Positions 17,493-26,342 of a stretch of 56,385 bases of DNA are shown here, piece by piece. Made by a program: the position numbers and the translations under genes. The DNA is from an uncultured Bacteroidota bacterium (GTDB taxonomy: Bacteria; Bacteroidota; Bacteroidia; Chitinophagales; Chitinophagaceae). Below the pieces are notes generated by a model. The model saw only the letters and a program-made list of their open reading frames with translations, was not told where the DNA came from and did not search any database. The stretch spans positions 1 through 56,385 of the forward strand of contig CAIYTT010000098.1 in NCBI GenBank assembly GCA_903929195.1, given 5' to 3'. Position 1 is the first letter of the stretch, and every line of letters starts with the position of its first letter.

Positions 17493-18293
17493 CTAATACG
17501 GACTAAAATCGTCTTCAGTAGGGTTTTGTACTATAATTAATACTATGGTATCGTTTGCATTCAGTTTATTGGGTGTAATTCCGTCTTCTTTAAATACCCT
17601 TGGCAATTGTGCTACAACAATAGCTGTTTGTGTGTCAGTAATATCACCTTTATATAAAAATTTAGATTGTAAAAGCGATGCATCAATTACGGTCTGTGCA
17701 TCGTTTACTGTGTATTTAACAACATTAGGTACTACAAGATTACTTTCATTGCCTCTGCCATTACCTATTACTAAACTTATTTTACTGCCTTGCGGTATCA
17801 TTTCGTTAGCATTCAATTCTTTGCCGTTAAACAGCATTTGTTTTATTACATCTTTGGCAATATCAGGGGCATAAGTAGTGTCGCCCATTAATAACTTGTT
17901 GTTTCTTAATTGTAGAGCTGCACTACGCAAAGTAAGCCCTACAATATTAGGCATGGAAATAAAGGGTGCAACAGATTTACTTACAGTTAAAAAAATAGTT
18001 CGTCCTTGTTTTACAACAGAACCGGTATCAGGTATTTGTTTTAAAATTATATTGGGTTTAATACCTGCTTCATAAGTAGAATCTACGCTAACTTCAAATT
18101 GTAACGTTTTTAGTTGTGTAATTGCTGTTGTAATATCTTTTCCTCTTACATCGGGTATTTTTACTTCTTCGCCATGTTTTGTAATCCAATGCAGAGACAT
18201 AAAAAACATAGTGTATAAAAAAAGAGCTATTAATACCACTAGTAAAAGTTGGAAATAAAAAGACTTTTTGAAATTTTCGCTTATTATTGACAT
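17493..18293 (-). CDS. PASTA-domain membrane protein
   Basis: 266 aa. A short cytoplasmic start, one transmembrane helix (about 14-34) and three PASTA repeats (about 44-105, 112-180, 188-260), each opening with a VPDV/MPNI/VPNVV-like strand followed by an A-x-x-x-L helix. There is no kinase domain, so this is a stand-alone PASTA protein in the periplasm, probably sensing or binding peptidoglycan stems. It begins 16 bases after ddl ends on the same strand; the pairing with D-Ala-D-Ala ligase supports a cell-wall role and a common promoter. Confidence 0.9.
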   Translation of the reverse strand: MSIISENFKKSFYFQLLLVVLIALFLYTMFFMSLHWITKHGEEVKIPDVRGKDITTAITQLKTLQFEVSVDSTYEAGIKPNIILKQIPDTGSVVKQGRTIFLTVSKSVAPFISMPNIVGLTLRSAALQLRNNKLLMGDTTYAPDIAKDVIKQMLFNGKELNANEMIPQGSKISLVIGNGRGNESNLVVPNVVKYTVNDAQTVIDASLLQSKFLYKGDITDTQTAIVVAQLPRVFKEDGITPNKLNANDTIVLIIVQNPTEDDFSPY

Positions 18294-18309
18294 AATTTAG
18301 TAATGTAAT

Positions 18310-19305
18310 TTATGTAGTAGGTGTCTTCATACAATCTTCTAAAAGTTCGCCATAAAAGTCCATTAGTTTTCTACCCGATGCTCTTACTTGTTGCGGTACA
18401 ATACTGTTTTCACTTTGTCCGGGCATTGTGTTTACTTCAAGAAAAAACAATTTATTCGTATTTTTTTCCAGAATAAAATCCATTCTTACAATTCCTCTAC
18501 AGTTCAAATGTCTGTATATATACATAGCCTTAGATTCTAATTGTTCCTTTAGATTTTCATCTATTTGTGCAGGTGTAATTTCATCTGTTACACCGGGTGT
18601 ATATTTTGCTTCAAAGTCGAAAAACTCATTTTTACTAACTATTTCCGTTGCAGGCAACGCAAACAAGCAACCATTAATTTTAAATACCCCTATCGTAAGT
18701 TCTCTACCCTCAATAAATTCTTCTATTAATACCTGATTATCTTCTTTAAACGCTTTTTCTATTGCACCTAATAAAGCTTCTACTCTTTTTACTTTGCTTA
18801 CCCCAAGGCTACTGCCGCTTTCGTTCGGTTTTACAAATACCGGTAGTTTTAATTCGTCTAATACAGCCCCCATAGAATAGGGCTCACTTTTTATTAAATG
18901 TACCGAATTAGCTATATTTACTACATTAAAAGATTTTACAACTTTATTGCAATAGCTTTTATTAAAAGTTAGAGCAGACACGATTGCATTGCAAGTAGTA
19001 TAAGGAATACCTAACATATCTAAATAGCCTTGTATTCTACCATCTTCGCCGGGCGAACCATGCATGGCAATAAATACACAATCAAAATTGATTCTATGAC
19101 CATCTACTAATAAGGAGAAATCATTTTTATCTACTTGAATTTTACCATTTGCACCCTCGTAATACCATTCTTGTTTGGTAATTATTATTTTATATACCTG
19201 ATATAAGTCGCGGTCTAAATTTTTTTCTATTGTTTCTGCGGTTTGTATAGAAATTATATACTCTCCAGAGTAACTACCGGCAAGTAATGCTATTTTTTTC
19301 TTCAT
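18310..19305 (-). CDS. ddl: D-alanine--D-alanine ligase
   Basis: 331 aa, cytoplasmic ATP-grasp enzyme that joins two D-Ala for peptidoglycan precursors. Motifs: IALLAGSYSGEY at the N-terminus, FIAMHGSPGEDGRIQGYLDMLGIPYT (substrate loop), LPVFVKPNESGSSLGVSKV (ATP-grasp, Lys and Gly-rich loop), VLIEEFIEGRELTIGVF, and LFFLEVNTMPGQSENSIVPQQ (Mg-binding Glu/Asn and the catalytic Ser end). The usual family 'SGE' is preceded by SY, a small departure. The PASTA gene follows closely. A good promoter lies at 19334-19364. Confidence 0.95.
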   Translation of the reverse strand: MKKKIALLAGSYSGEYIISIQTAETIEKNLDRDLYQVYKIIITKQEWYYEGANGKIQVDKNDFSLLVDGHRINFDCVFIAMHGSPGEDGRIQGYLDMLGIPYTTCNAIVSALTFNKSYCNKVVKSFNVVNIANSVHLIKSEPYSMGAVLDELKLPVFVKPNESGSSLGVSKVKRVEALLGAIEKAFKEDNQVLIEEFIEGRELTIGVFKINGCLFALPATEIVSKNEFFDFEAKYTPGVTDEITPAQIDENLKEQLESKAMYIYRHLNCRGIVRMDFILEKNTNKLFFLEVNTMPGQSENSIVPQQVRASGRKLMDFYGELLEDCMKTPTT

Positions 19306-19333
19306 TGTAACAGCCTGATAAAATTAATGCTGC

Positions 19334-19364
19334 CAAAGGTAATAGAAAAACAGAGACGGCTCAA
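19334..19364 (-). promoter_or_regulatory. promoter of ddl
   Basis: Minus strand TTG (19364-19362), 20-base spacer, TACCTTTG (19341-19334): a close fit to the Bacteroidota TTTG/TAnnTTTG consensus, about 30 bases before the ddl start. Confidence 0.65.
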
Positions 19365-19414
19365 TTTTGAAAACAAATTATCCTTCATATTAACATTCTA
19401 TGTAGTTGGTCTAT

Positions 19415-19459
19415 TTTATTTACTAAAAATATTATTTCTAAATATTTTTAGTAAATAAA
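19415..19459. repeat. perfect 19-bp AT-only hairpin
   Basis: TTTATTTACTAAAAATATT (19415-19433) and its exact complement (19441-19459) flank a 7-base loop. It lies midway between divergent genes. It could be an operator, a cruciform or a remnant palindrome. Confidence 0.7.
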
Positions 19460-19644
19460 GCCGGTTTAAGAATAACATCGAAGTTTAAAGCATCCAAATT
19501 GTTTAGCATTCAAAAATAATCGCATATCTTATTAACTACATCAATTTACTAAGAGAGAAACCAACTAAGAATGTATTGAATGAAAGAATAAAATGAAATA
19601 ATAAAAAATATAAAAAAATATTTTACAAAAAAGACAAAAATATC

Positions 19645-19674
19645 TTGTTTTATTCAAAAAAATAACTAATTTAG
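19645..19674 (+). promoter_or_regulatory. candidate promoter for the 19695 gene
   Basis: TTG (19645-19647), 19-base spacer, TAATTTAG (19667-19674), one mismatch from TAnnTTTG, 20 bases before the start codon. Confidence 0.4.
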
Positions 19675-19694
19675 GTGTTCTAAAATTTGTAGAT

Positions 19695-20030
19695 ATGACT
19701 ACTACATTAAACAATGAAACATTAATACAAAGTATTCACAGCCTACTTGATAAAGGGCATCACAAAAACGAGATAGAACATAATTTGGTTGCAACCGGTT
19801 ATGAACCAACATCAGTTCGTGAAAAATTGCACGAATTAATAAAAATGCGTGCCGAGAAAAAACGATTACAAGGACTTACTTTTATAGCTATTGGGGCTAT
19901 AATTTGTTTATTAAGTTTCGGCTTAACGATTACATCCTCTTTTGCGCAAGATTATTTTCACTTAGTGCTTATTGGGCTTACAAGTGTAGGTATCTTATTA
20001 GTTTTTGCCGGCTTAGTAATGATTTTTTAG
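19695..20030 (+). CDS. small membrane protein with helical N-terminal domain
   Basis: 111 aa. Residues 1-55 are a charged helical segment (LIQSIHSLLDKGHHKNEIEHNLVATGYEPTSVREKLHELIK) that could be a small winged-helix or helical-hairpin module. Residues 60-82 and 88-111 are two hydrophobic helices (LTFIAIGAIICLLSFGLTI; LVLIGLTSVGILLVFAGLVMIF). I do not recognise a family. It is monocistronic, faces a decayed region downstream, and has a plausible promoter. Confidence 0.65.
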   Translation: MTTTLNNETLIQSIHSLLDKGHHKNEIEHNLVATGYEPTSVREKLHELIKMRAEKKRLQGLTFIAIGAIICLLSFGLTITSSFAQDYFHLVLIGLTSVGILLVFAGLVMIF

Positions 20031-20193
20031 TTATACAAAGGATTGTATTCCAATAAAAAAAGTATTTAGTAATACCTGCCGAAATTTGGCAATCCACTTG
20101 AGAATAATTAATTTCCATATAGGTGAATTCAGGGTATTCACAACTACGAGAAAACCTGCTATTAAGATAAATGGATGAACCGAGAAATTTGAT

Positions 20194-20217
20194 ATTTTCA
20201 GGGTATAACCTGAAAAT
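20194..20217. repeat. short hairpin and near-duplicate sequence
   Basis: ATTTTCAGG-GTATAA-CCTGAAAAT is a 9-bp stem with 6-base loop. The phrase GTATAACCTGAAAA recurs about 30 bases later as CTATAACCTGAAAA. It lies in the decayed stretch just before the fic remnant. Confidence 0.5.
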
Positions 20218-20262
20218 AAATATTAAATTTAAGGCTATAACCTGAAAAATTATTTGTATTTT

Positions 20263-20473
20263 TCATGCTATATTCATTGCTTTCCGAATGGCTCCGGACG
20301 TCATTCTCAGCTGATTGAAGACGTCATAATGAGCCATGTTTTTAGAAAAAATGTTTTTTAGTTGGGGAAGAGCTGAACAGAATAAAAACGAACAAATAAG
20401 AACAAATTATCTGAAAGCAAAAAGGCAGGCAGATAAAGGTGAAATACAACCATTTATTGACTTTGCAATATAA
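20263..20473 (+). pseudogene. remnant of a Fic-family protein (C-terminal part, frameshifted)
   Basis: Reading TCA TGC TAT ATT CAT gives YIHCFPNGSGRHSQLIEDV, then IMSHVFRKNVF and a stop. This is the Fic catalytic motif (H-x-F-x-x-G-N-G-R) with Asn changed to Ser. In the next frame the family C-terminus continues as FSWGRAEQNKNEQIRTNYLK, then AKRQADKGEIQPFIDFAI-stop. The break falls in a run of T at about 20355-20360. The pattern IHCFPNG…SWGR…YLKALRQAD is that of Fic proteins of the 'mobile mystery protein B' kind. The N-terminal half is missing. Confidence 0.75.
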
Positions 20474-20521
20474 TAGCCATCAAAAAAATAGCAAATTGCA
20501 TTTAAGGTACTCTTTTTTATA

Positions 20522-20697
20522 ACTTTGCTTGTACTCTATAGTAATTTGTGAATTACCGCTTTTCAGAAGATTTGGATTTTACGTTAATAAATTTAGAAAG
20601 AACTAACGAGCAAATACTTCATTATTCTCCGCAATTATTGACAGTGAAAGAAAATGAGTTGAACAACGTGGTTTTCGATATTTTGTTTATTCTTACA
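20522..20697 (+). pseudogene. remnant of an AbiEii/AbiGii-type nucleotidyltransferase toxin
   Basis: The frame from 20548 reads VNYRFSEDLDFTLINLERTN, matching the AbiEii nucleotidyltransferase signature (…Y.RFSEDLDFTL). Just upstream, another frame gives TLLVLYSN, the residues that normally precede it (GTALxLxY), so an indel lies near 20546. The match fades by about 20690, where hairpin repeats begin. This is only a fragment of a family of about 250-300 aa. Confidence 0.6.
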
Positions 20698-20741
20698 GGC
20701 GTTGCAAACGCCAAACATTAGATGCTCGTTGCAAACGAGCA
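20698..20741. repeat. two tandem palindromes sharing the core GTTGCAAAC
   Basis: GGC-GTTGCAAAC-GCC (20698-20712) and GCTC-GTTGCAAAC-GAGC (20724-20740, extendable by one base pair). The same core with different compensating arms suggests a family of structured repeats. It separates the AbiEii remnant from the barrel remnant. Confidence 0.7.
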
Positions 20742-20756
20742 CCAGTGGGGACTACA

Positions 20757-21134
20757 ATGGGGCTTAGCGTTGCAATGCTGAAACCCTATTACCTAAAGCT
20801 AATCTATGTAGATTATTCTACCACTCCCGAAACCGCACATATAGAACAAAATAAATACACCAAAGCAGACTCATCGTAATTTTTGAACCAAAACCTAATT
20901 CTCGGAGCCTCAACATGGACAAAAAGTTTGGGTGAAATTGATTATCTACCCGGTGCGTATTTTGATGCGGCAGTTGCCATAATACCCGGCAAAAAATCTT
21001 TTGTACAAGTGGTTACTTTAGGTGTTAATGGTTCGTTCTATTACAAACCATTAGCTATTATGGCAGACCAAGCCGCCTATCCCTGGCAGGTTTGCTTATT
21101 TGCAGGGGTGGCGGTTGGGAAAAGGTGGAGGTGA
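20757..21134 (+). pseudogene. C-terminal remnant of an outer-membrane barrel protein with nonsense codon
   Basis: The frame reads MGLSVAMLKPYYLKLIYVDY … KADSS, then TAA (20878-20880), then continues in the same frame FLNQNLILGASTWTKSLGEI … PGAYFDAAVAIIPGKKSFVQ … VAVGKRWR-stop. The whole resembles the C-terminal third of a conserved Bacteroidota barrel family (LKPYYLxLIY … GASTxxKGLxEIxxxPG … LGKR end). One in-frame stop and the loss of the N-terminus make it a pseudogene. Confidence 0.7.
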
Positions 21135-21302
21135 TAATATTATTTATGCTTATGTTTATATTTTTATTGTTTAAGGTTAATTTTTGAGATTAATTATTAG
21201 TATGTTTTTACTTCTTTTAAAGAACTTGGAATAATTGAAGAATGTAATTCTGAATATTTAGGTTTAAACAAAATTTAAAAATATTTATTAGCTTTAAATT
21301 TG

Positions 21303-21704
21303 TTATTTACTATTATATTCAATTTTCCAATTTATTTTTTCCAAATCTTTATAGGTTAATACATATTGTTTTAAGTATTTTCTTTCTCTAAATGTCTTAC
21401 ATATTCCATATTTTTTAACTGTATCTGGATCAAAAACATGAAACATTAATACAAAAGAATCTTTTAAGGCAAATTCCCATTTATTTTGTGTAATTATATA
21501 TTTTGCTTTTATTTTTGGTGGAATATCATAAAGCCCCATAGTATTGCAATATTCTGAATCTATTATTGTATCGTAATATTTATTTACCTGCCAATGATAT
21601 AGTATTTTTTTGTCTGAATTATTTACTGCAATTAGTCTATTGTCCCAAGTATCTAAAATACATGAAGAGGAAAAGAAAAGAAAAATAATTGATATATATT
21701 TCAT
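21303..21704 (-). CDS. small lipoprotein of unknown function
   Basis: 133 aa starting MKYISIIFLFFSSSCILDTW at 21704, with a lipobox-like SSSC (Cys15). A longer in-frame reading to 21827 overlaps the metalloprotease-like gene and lacks a sensible start. The mature part is charged and contains AVNNSDKKILYHWQVNKYYD and DIPPKIKAKYI. Small lipoproteins of this kind with 'NNS…I' openings occur as immunity-like or surface proteins, but I recognise no family. It begins 8 bases after the upstream HExGH gene stops, so they look co-expressed. Confidence 0.6.
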   Translation of the reverse strand: MKYISIIFLFFSSSCILDTWDNRLIAVNNSDKKILYHWQVNKYYDTIIDSEYCNTMGLYDIPPKIKAKYIITQNKWEFALKDSFVLMFHVFDPDTVKKYGICKTFRERKYLKQYVLTYKDLEKINWKIEYNSK

Positions 21705-21711
21705 GTTGTAT

Positions 21712-22053
21712 TTATTGTCTTTTATATATATAATATGTTGGGTAATGTTTTTTATCTGTAAATTCTCCATAAATAAATTCAGAGAGCGTGTTTGCAATTT
21801 TTTCAGTATAAAAATTATTATGTCCATTATACGTATCTAAATGAAAATTAATTACGCTCGGTATTGAAATGAATGTTGTATAGAATCCGATACCCATTAT
21901 GTCATAAGTTGCAATATGTCCCATTTCGTGATGCAATAATTCTTTATCAACTAAAGTGTTATATCCAATATCCTTACCAGCAAGAATAAAATTAGCTGGT
22001 GTAAACGCTGTCCCATCAGGGCATCTTGAACTCCAAATAAAACTCCATCTCAT
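21712..22053 (-). CDS. HExxH metalloprotease-like protein, probably N-terminally truncated
   Basis: 113 aa. KELLHHEMGHIATYDIMGIG carries a HExxH zinc site (His42, Glu43, His46), followed by SIPSVINF and GHNNFYTEKIANTLSEFIYG. The last has the spacing of the third metal ligand/Glu seen in peptidase-like C-terminal domains of Bacteroidota secreted or Rhs-type proteins. There is no signal peptide, and the frame upstream of the Met is closed by a stop within 20 bases, right beside the 30-bp palindrome at 22069. It therefore looks like the last domain of a larger protein cut off by rearrangement. Paired with the lipoprotein at 21303-21704, a toxin/immunity remnant is conceivable but unproven. Confidence 0.55.
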   Translation of the reverse strand: MRWSFIWSSRCPDGTAFTPANFILAGKDIGYNTLVDKELLHHEMGHIATYDIMGIGFYTTFISIPSVINFHLDTYNGHNNFYTEKIANTLSEFIYGEFTDKKHYPTYYIYKRQ

Positions 22054-22068
22054 ATGGTTTTCCCCGTT

Positions 22069-22098
22069 CTACCGGATTTTCCGCAGGGAATCCGAAAG
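22069..22098. repeat. 30-bp palindromic repeat, copy 1
   Basis: Central part CCGGATTTTCCGCAGGGAAT followed by CCGAAAG; imperfect hairpin. Shares its core and flanks (CCCGTTCT before, AAGTGA…ATAAAAC after) with copy 2 at 23225-23254. The two copies flank the PD-(D/E)XK gene in the same orientation. Confidence 0.8.
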
Positions 22099-22202
22099 TG
22101 ATTATAAAACTCCTTCTAAGAAGGCATTTACTTGATAAAAGCTAAATGAAAGTGGCAAACACCAATAAAGAGGCGTAACCCACCCCACATCCATAAATAG
22201 TA

Positions 22203-23135
22203 CTACATAGCAATATCCTTAATTTCATGCTCGCTTAGCCCGGTTAATTTGACTGTCATATCTATGCTCAAACCATTTTTTAGGCAGTTTTTTGCAATTT
22301 CTAATTTCTCTTTCTTTACTTTTTCATCAGCATATTTTTCTTTGTTTGCTTCGCCTTTTTCAATTCCTTTCTCCATACCTTTTTCCATACCTTTTTCCAT
22401 GCCTTCACTCATTGCGGTTTTCATAATTGAGTAATTATCGCGGTAAGCTTTCAACCCTGCAAAATAGATTGCCTTTGCCTCTTCACTCATTTTTGATAGC
22501 TCTGCTTTTTCTATAGCCTCTATAAATACACCATCATTTTTAAATATTTCCGGTATCACTGTAAAAGTTTCAAGGTTTTTGATAAAGAATAGCCATTGGT
22601 CAAGACGGGTTTTCAACTCATGCTCCTCTTTACAGAAATTGGGCATTTCTAAATAAATATAGGTTAGCTTGTCATATACCTGCCTGTTATTTTGGTTTTT
22701 GATGGTATGTGTATGTACAACTTCGCCCATTTCCGCTTCATTTGTATCCCGATAGTTATCGGGGCTAAATTTAAAATCCAGTATCCCAATACAATAAACT
22801 GCTTTCAGGTTATAGTCCCATTCACCCTTTAGTGCCTGCCCACTAATAGGGAATGTAGAATAATATATGGTGCGTTCCATAAAATAATTCTGCTTGGCTT
22901 TTTGTAGCTCCACAATAAATTTCTCACCAAGTTCATTTTCGCAATAGATGTCATAAACCGCTTTACGTTCAATGAGTGTTACGGGTAATTGCTCTGTGTT
23001 CTTAAAAGTTAAGTCTTTAATATGTGCATCCGGCAATAAGGAATTCAGAAAATCAATAAGAAAATTCTTATTTGCCTCTTCCCCAAAAATCTTTTTAAAT
23101 CCGTAATCTGTAAAGATGTCTATATATTTTGCCAT
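22203..23135 (-). CDS. PD-(D/E)XK nuclease, Rpn/transposase-like family
   Basis: 310 aa. Starts MAKYIDIFTDYGFKKIFGEE, the typical beginning of Rpn/PDDEXK-transposase proteins (DxxFKxxFG). The active-site set is present: Asp62 (AVYDIYC), then Glu76-x-Gln78 (FIVELQKAK). The middle has YYSTFPISGQ and LKAVYCIGILDF. The C-terminus contains tandem KGMEKGMEKGIEKG repeats (about 244-262) and a terminal helix-turn-helix-like KNGLSIDMTVKLTGLSEHEI. Proteins of this family cut DNA and promote recombination in E. coli (Rpn); others are annotated as transposases. It is flanked by copies 1 and 2 of the 30-bp palindrome. A TAAATTTG -7 box lies 23 bases upstream. Confidence 0.85.
   Translation of the reverse strand: MAKYIDIFTDYGFKKIFGEEANKNFLIDFLNSLLPDAHIKDLTFKNTEQLPVTLIERKAVYDIYCENELGEKFIVELQKAKQNYFMERTIYYSTFPISGQALKGEWDYNLKAVYCIGILDFKFSPDNYRDTNEAEMGEVVHTHTIKNQNNRQVYDKLTYIYLEMPNFCKEEHELKTRLDQWLFFIKNLETFTVIPEIFKNDGVFIEAIEKAELSKMSEEAKAIYFAGLKAYRDNYSIMKTAMSEGMEKGMEKGMEKGIEKGEANKEKYADEKVKKEKLEIAKNCLKNGLSIDMTVKLTGLSEHEIKDIAM
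22748..22763. repeat. 16-bp palindrome inside the nuclease gene
   Basis: CCCGATA-GT-TATCGGG is a perfect dyad within codons for SPDNYRD. Similar CCCGATAACTATCGGG palindromes are scattered in Bacteroidota genomes, so this may be an insertion tolerated in frame. Confidence 0.5.
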
Positions 23136-23157
23136 GGTGGTTTATTGGTATCTTATA

Positions 23158-23165
23158 CAAATTTA
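23158..23165 (-). promoter_or_regulatory. -7 box of the PD-(D/E)XK gene
   Basis: TAAATTTG on the minus strand, matching TAnnTTTG; no clear -33 partner. Confidence 0.4.
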
Positions 23166-23224
23166 GGCATTTATTTTTAGTAATGTGTTTTGTAAAATAG
23201 AAAATCTTTATTTTATGCTCCGTT

Positions 23225-23254
23225 CTTCCAGATTTCCCGCAGGGAATCGGGAAG
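23225..23254. repeat. 30-bp palindromic repeat, copy 2
   Basis: CTTCCAGATT-TCCCGCAGGG-AATCGGGAAG. Arms differ from copies 1 and 3 at a few positions but keep the hairpin and the invariant CGCAGGGAAT centre. Confidence 0.8.
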
Positions 23255-23326
23255 TGAGAATAAAACTGTTTGAATAACAAGATGTCGAGCAGCTTCCAAC
23301 ATAAAACTACATTCTACCCCCACATA

Positions 23327-23370
23327 AAAAAGAACAAAGCCCCCGGTACACCGGAGGCTTTGTTCTTTTT
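23327..23370 (-). terminator. intrinsic terminator of groEL
   Basis: AAAAAGAACAAAGCC / GGCTTTGTTCTTTTT, a perfect 15-bp stem capped by CCGG-TACA-CCGG, ending in a T run on the minus strand. It is about 20 bases past the groEL stop. Confidence 0.92.
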
Positions 23371-23389
23371 ATTATATTCGGTTGAAGTA

Positions 23390-25036
<1,647 letters not shown>

Positions 25037-25135
25037 TTAATTTTTTACTTCTATCTACAATTGAAAATTAGAAGTGGTTATTATTTAATTTTTATTTTAA
25101 ATTTTAAAAATACTATTGTGATATTCGTTTATATA

Positions 25136-25417
25136 TTAAATAACAGCCAAAATATCACTTTCACGCATAATTAAATATTCAGTACCTTCAAAAGTAATTT
25201 CAGTACCTGCATATTTACCGTATAAAACGGTATCGCCTGTTTTTACAGTCATTGGTTCATCTTTTTTACCCGGTCCGGCAGCAATAACAATACCTCTTTG
25301 TGGTTTTTCTTTTGCAGTATCAGGAATAATAATTCCACCGGCAGTTTTTTCTTCAGCAGGAGAAGATTTTACAATAACTCTGTCGTGTAATGGAGTAATG
25401 TTCACTTTTGTTGACAT
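25136..25417 (-). CDS. groS: 10-kDa co-chaperonin GroES
   Basis: 93 aa. [36 protein letters not shown] includes the mobile loop with the GGIIIPD motif that contacts Gro[19 protein letters not shown] and [13 protein letters not shown] complete the beta-barrel. First gene of groS-groL. I see no CIRCE (HrcA) operator and no clear TAnnTTTG box before it, so regulation is probably by a sigma-type or other mechanism I cannot read. Confidence 0.97.
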   Translation of the reverse strand: MSTKVNITPLHDRVIVKSSPAEEKTAGGIIIPDTAKEKPQRGIVIAAGPGKKDEPMTVKTGDTVLYGKYAGTEITFEGTEYLIMRESDILAVI

Positions 25418-25690
25418 GTTAATAATTTTAAGTTTTACAATTTTAAATTTCTAAATCTAAATAGTCATATTTTGTGCCAAATGCCTTTTCGGAAAAAATG
25501 GCAGTAAAAAACGCTTAATTATATACAATATAATATTAAATATTTTGCTTTACAGACATTTTTGCAGATAAAAAAATGAAAACTATTTTCCATTTTGGCA
25601 GAATATAGACCACTATTTTGCTTTGTTATTTGCACATATAACACAATATGTCTTATGAATAAAAATAGTCTCTAAAAACAAAAAAAATTT

Positions 25691-25716
25691 GTAACCTTTA
25701 TTTTAAATTGAGCGTC
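25691..25716 (+). promoter_or_regulatory. ECF-type promoter before the second sigma gene
   Basis: GTAACC (25691-25696), 16-base spacer, CGTC (25713-25716) followed by TTA. This resembles ECF promoters (an -35 with AAC, a -10 with CGTC), and no TAnnTTTG box is present. It sits about 10 bases before the start codon, suggesting the sigma factor transcribes its own gene from a very short leader. Confidence 0.5.
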
Positions 25717-25726
25717 TTAGATACGA

Positions 25727-26302
25727 ATGATAAAGGAACAAGATGATACGGAAATAATTAGGTCTATTCTGCAAGGGAATAAATCTGCATATTCCATTCT
25801 TGTATCTCGCTATAGTAATTATGTGTTTACAATTGTAATGCGTTATATTAATAACAGAGAACTTGCAGAAGAATTGGCACAAGATGTTTTTGTAAAAGCC
25901 TATCGCTTTCTTGCCGATTTTAAAGGCAACTCGAAATTCAGTACTTGGTTATATGCTATTGTAAATACTACCTGTTTGTCTCATTTAAGAAAGAAAAAAG
26001 AAGGCAGTGTATTAATGGATGAAGAAAAATTGATATTTTATGCCGGTAATACAGAGAGTGCATCTACCCAATTGGAACAAAAAACACAAAAAGAATTAAT
26101 AAATACGGCAATGAATTTACTTCCGGAAGCAGATAGCCTTATTCTGAATTTATTTTATATAGCAGAGCAATCTATTGAAGAAATAGGTGTTATTGTAGGC
26201 TTAACACCAACAAATGTAAAAGTAAAATTATTTAGAGCCAGACAAAAGCTAAAGGAAATTGTAGAAAATAAATACAGGAAAGAATTAGCCTATAACAATT
26301 AA
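25727..26302 (+). CDS. ECF-type RNA polymerase sigma factor
   Basis: 191 aa. Region 2 at about 22-90 (YSILVSRYSNYVFTIVMRYI, then AEELAQDVFVKAYRFLADFKGNSKFSTWLYAIVNT). Region 4 at about 125-180 (LPEADSLILNLFYIAEQSIEEIGVIVGLTPTNVKVKLFRARQKL). The promoter ahead looks self-dependent. The next gene, 40 bases downstream, encodes a membrane protein that is probably the anti-sigma factor. Target genes are unknown; its place beside groES-groEL could suggest envelope or folding stress, but the operons are divergent and this is a guess. Confidence 0.9.
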   Translation: MIKEQDDTEIIRSILQGNKSAYSILVSRYSNYVFTIVMRYINNRELAEELAQDVFVKAYRFLADFKGNSKFSTWLYAIVNTTCLSHLRKKKEGSVLMDEEKLIFYAGNTESASTQLEQKTQKELINTAMNLLPEADSLILNLFYIAEQSIEEIGVIVGLTPTNVKVKLFRARQKLKEIVENKYRKELAYNN

Positions 26303-26342
26303 TAGGTGAAATTGTAAAAAAAGTAACTAAATTTAAGCGTAA

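Larger units (their letters stand above)
19306..19694. other. 389-bp divergent intergenic region between ddl and a small membrane-protein gene
   Basis: Holds the ddl promoter, a 19-bp AT-only hairpin (19415-19459) and a candidate promoter for the rightward gene. No gene is seen. Confidence 0.6.

Noticed and set aside
21705-21827. Longer N-terminus for the 21303 lipoprotein
   Set aside because: It would overlap the metalloprotease-like gene and place the lipobox 56 residues in; starting at 21704 gives a normal lipoprotein signal.
25418-25530. CIRCE operator before groS
   Set aside because: No TTAGCACTC-N9-GAGTGCTAA-like dyad is present; a weak TGCC…GGCA pair is too loose.
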